Below are positions 17,430 through 19,329 of a stretch of 19,329 bases of DNA, piece after piece. The DNA lies in NCBI GenBank assembly GCA_001931905.2, contig MSJI02000206.1, positions 1 through 19,329 of the forward strand. The letters run 5' to 3'. The notes beneath the pieces are model-generated. The model worked only from the letters and a program-made list of their open reading frames with translations. It was not told the DNA's origin and searched no databases. The translations under genes and the position numbers were made by a program. This DNA comes from Cladosporium sp. IMV 00045 (taxonomy: Eukaryota > Ascomycota > Dothideomycetes > Cladosporiales > Cladosporiaceae). Positions within the stretch are counted from its first letter, which is position 1. The number at the start of each line of letters is the position of its first letter.

Positions 17430-18830
17430 TCATGGCGTGGGGCCCTCACTGGAAGGGCTCTTTGCACTCTTCTCCTCTGATAGCCGACGGTGTTCGCTGG
17501 CGGCGAGGGCGAGGCTGTTGAGACCATTGGAAAGGCCAGGTGAAGGGTAAGAGAAGTTAAGAGTGTCGGGGTCACCCATCATCTGCGCTGGTGGAGGGAA
17601 GTAGTCAAGAGAGCCAGCTCCATAAGCGCTCCTCTGGAGAGAAGGACGGATCGGTCCCTCGTTCATGGCGGGCATGGGAAGAGAGTGGATAGGGCCTGGG
17701 TCAACACTGTTAAGGAAGTAGGGACCGCCGACAGGAGGAATGAGGATCGCAGGGTCGGTAGACTGGTGCTGTGATTGGGGTTGAGGTTGCATCTGAGCCT
17801 GGGCGATGGGCATCTGTGCTTGAGGTTGAGGCTGCTGCTGGTCGGCGAGCTGCTGCTCGACGGCAGCCTCGAGGGCGGGCTCGGCCTTGAGAGGCTTCTT
17901 GGGAGCCGGCTTGGTAGGCTTCTTGACCTTCGAGTCATCACTGCTGCCGCTGGTGCGAGACGCACCGCGGCCGTTTTGGTGGGTGCGACGGTGCTGCTCC
18001 ATGTTGTCTTTGCGGGTGAAAGCCTTGTTGCACTCGGGACAGAAGGCATCCTTCTTACCGGTGTGCTTCTTGGCGTGACGGGCAGCGTGACCAGAGGTGG
18101 TGAAGTAGTCGGTGCAGTTGTACTGCTTGGACAGAGGGCAAGGGTACTGGTTCTTCTTGGGGACGGCGGGACGAGCATTGTTAGAGGCGGCAGACACGGT
18201 CGAGACACGCGACGGCTCCGACGACGGCGAGTTGGAGGAACGGTAGAGCTGCTGCTGCTGCTGGTGCTGTTGTTGGGGCATGGGCTGCATGACGGGCTGC
18301 TGGACAGGTGGCGCGCCTTGGGCAGGAATTTGAGCTGGGATGGCATAGGCTGAGGGCATGGCAAGGTTAGACGCGTCGGGTGCCGGGTACATGCTCATGG
18401 TGGGGTCGTCCATCTTGCCGTAGCGGTGCTGGACAATGAAGTACTGCTGCTGCGCGCCCTGCTGCGCGTGCGGGTGGGCGGTGGCGGCGGCGTTGTGCTG
18501 ATGGGCAGCGGCGGCGTTGTGCTGCTGGTTGTCGTGGAAGCTGGAGTGTGCGGGCGTCAGAGGCGAAGGCGTGCCGAAGACACGCGAGTCACTCGAGTCA
18601 CTGCGAACAAGCTGCGGGGTCTGAGGTGAGAGACTGGGGGTGGAGGTGCAGCTGGATGCGCGGGAATGGGCGCGTTGATGGTGGTGATGCTGGTGTTGGT
18701 GGTGGTGATGAGAATAGTGCGCGGCGAGAGGCGGGAGTTGGTGTTGCGCCTTGATGGCCAGCGGAGCTACGTCACTACTGCTGTCGTTGAGTAGTGATAC
18801 CTTGCTGCCGGTGGAGTTTCTACCGTCCAT
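17430..18830 (-). CDS. C2H2 zinc-finger transcription factor, Nrg1-like
   Basis: Predicted nuclear DNA-binding regulator of 466 residues in one exon. The N-terminal half is low-complexity: a His/Gln tract at 38-55, Ser/Thr/Pro-rich 56-96, Ala/His/Gln repeats at 102-129 and a Gln run at 186-194. Two tandem fingers follow. Finger 1 has ligands C231, C239, H252 and H256, an unusual C-X7-C-X12-H-X3-H. Finger 2 has C264, C267, H280 and H284 with standard spacing. The recognition helices FTTSGHAARH and FTRKDNMEQH carry T/G/H/R and R/D/N/Q at positions -1, 2, 3 and 6, as I recall them for yeast Nrg1/Nrg2 repressors. A basic stretch at 301-316 (KVKKPTKPAPKKPLKA) may be a nuclear signal, and Gln/Pro-rich sequence follows. 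Nrg1 is a glucose and stress-related repressor, but orthology is not proven here and I give no symbol. Its start has a CAA-rich leader. Confidence 0.85.
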   Translation of the reverse strand: MDGRNSTGSKVSLLNDSSSDVAPLAIKAQHQLPPLAAHYSHHHHQHQHHHHQRAHSRASSCTSTPSLSPQTPQLVRSDSSDSRVFGTPSPLTPAHSSFHDNQQHNAAAAHQHNAAATAHPHAQQGAQQQYFIVQHRYGKMDDPTMSMYPAPDASNLAMPSAYAIPAQIPAQGAPPVQQPVMQPMPQQQHQQQQQLYRSSNSPSSEPSRVSTVSAASNNARPAVPKKNQYPCPLSKQYNCTDYFTTSGHAARHAKKHTGKKDAFCPECNKAFTRKDNMEQHRRTHQNGRGASRTSGSSDDSKVKKPTKPAPKKPLKAEPALEAAVEQQLADQQQPQPQAQMPIAQAQMQPQPQSQHQSTDPAILIPPVGGPYFLNSVDPGPIHSLPMPAMNEGPIRPSLQRSAYGAGSLDYFPPPAQMMGDPDTLNFSYPSPGLSNGLNSLALAASEHRRLSEEKSAKSPSSEGPTP

Positions 18831-19329
18831 TATGGGTTGGCCAGCTCGACGAATGACGCTTCGTCAGCGCGGACGTGAATCTGGGAGAGACGACGGGGTT
18901 GTCGTCGTTGGTGCTGTTGTTGTTGTTGGTCGTGGTGTTGTTTGCGTTGCGCCTGGTGAGCAGTGGCGGGCAGGCAGGCAATGGCTGTTCGGGTCGAGTG
19001 CCAAGGCAAGATATGATCTCTCGTTGCGGACAGTGGCTGAGCGCTCTCTGTGAATGTTGCAAGCGAAAGAGAATACGTGCAGGGCACAGCGAGCGACTGG
19101 TGGTTATAAGGAAGAGGATGGGAATGCGAGAAGGATAGGGTGACTTTTGCTAGGCTGGACTCGCGGCATGGATGGTATTTACTACTACTGCTTGTCCCCA
19201 GCGCTGCCCGATACGCAGCAAGAGAGTCCAGCAGACCCTGTTTCGCGCGGGACAGGCCACGGCGCCAGCGCCGACCACCAGGAGTCGTCCAAGCGTGTCC
19301 GTTTCTTCCATGGGAGCACTGCGGCACGG
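18831..19329 (-). promoter_or_regulatory. Leader and promoter region of the zinc-finger gene
   Basis: Just upstream of the start codon the minus strand is rich in CAA and CAR triplets (18898-18952), which would give an unstructured mRNA leader. The only minus-strand ATG I see before the start codon and within about 340 bases opens a 21-codon frame at 19167-19102, so a small upstream ORF is possible if transcription begins above 19167. A minus-strand TTATAA lies near 19103-19108. Long open frames here come from the low-complexity sequence and start at non-ATG codons; I do not regard them as genes. Confidence 0.5.
19102..19167 (-). CDS. Possible upstream ORF of 21 codons
   Basis: A short frame starting MPRVQPSKSH and ending in a TAA, 271 bases before the zinc-finger start codon. 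It is in a transcribed position only if the mRNA starts above 19167. Upstream ORFs are common in fungal regulator genes. No conservation can be judged from one sequence. Confidence 0.2.

Noticed and set aside
18830..19327. A 165-codon minus-strand frame ending at the zinc-finger start codon
   Set aside because: Gln/His-rich low-complexity sequence from the CAA-rich leader, no domain. It ends at a stop immediately before the zinc-finger ATG, so it is not an N-terminal extension.

Overview
The window reads as nuclear DNA of a filamentous ascomycete (Pezizomycotina). Supporting this are monocistronic genes on alternating strands, very short GT-AG introns with a CTGAC branch point (50 and 62 nt), GC-ending codon preference, pyrimidine-rich and CAA-rich leaders, and orthologues of fungal core genes. 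A dothideomycete is plausible, but nothing here pins down the class.

Seven protein genes are supported. Left part: a secreted M6-family metalloprotease (924-3014, +) behind a TATA box and a promoter with many GATA motifs, then an intracellular PhoD-like metallophosphatase (4322-6577, +) behind a CT-rich leader. Middle part: four nuclear housekeeping genes packed tightly on alternating strands. These are RRN6-like RNA polymerase I core-factor subunit (6800-9780, -, one intron), SPC25 of the Ndc80 kinetochore complex (10201-11054, +, one intron), CWF19-like spliceosome/lariat factor (11171-13342, -) and the GPN1/Npa3 GTPase for RNA polymerase II assembly (13647-14873, +). RRN6/SPC25 and CWF19/GPN1 are divergent pairs sharing 420 bp and 304 bp of upstream DNA. 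PhoD/RRN6 and SPC25/CWF19 are convergent, with 222 bp and 116 bp between stop codons. Right part: about 2.55 kb without a convincing gene, then a C2H2 zinc-finger regulator (17430-18830, -) whose finger-contact residues match yeast Nrg1/Nrg2 as I recall them.

The genes are not an operon or a biosynthetic cluster. The middle four all serve basic nuclear machinery (rRNA transcription, chromosome segregation, splicing, Pol II biogenesis). The outer genes (secreted protease, phosphatase, Nrg1-like regulator) suggest nutrient acquisition and its control, but no direct link between them is visible.

I found no mobile element, CRISPR array, tRNA, rRNA or obviously novel multi-gene system. The points most worth a second look are the zinc-finger protein with an unusual C-X7-C first finger, a cluster of ATCGA motifs and an isolated TATA box in the long intergenic region, CGCGA boxes in front of SPC25, and the M6 protease with its possibly bacterial ancestry and unrecognised C-terminal region.
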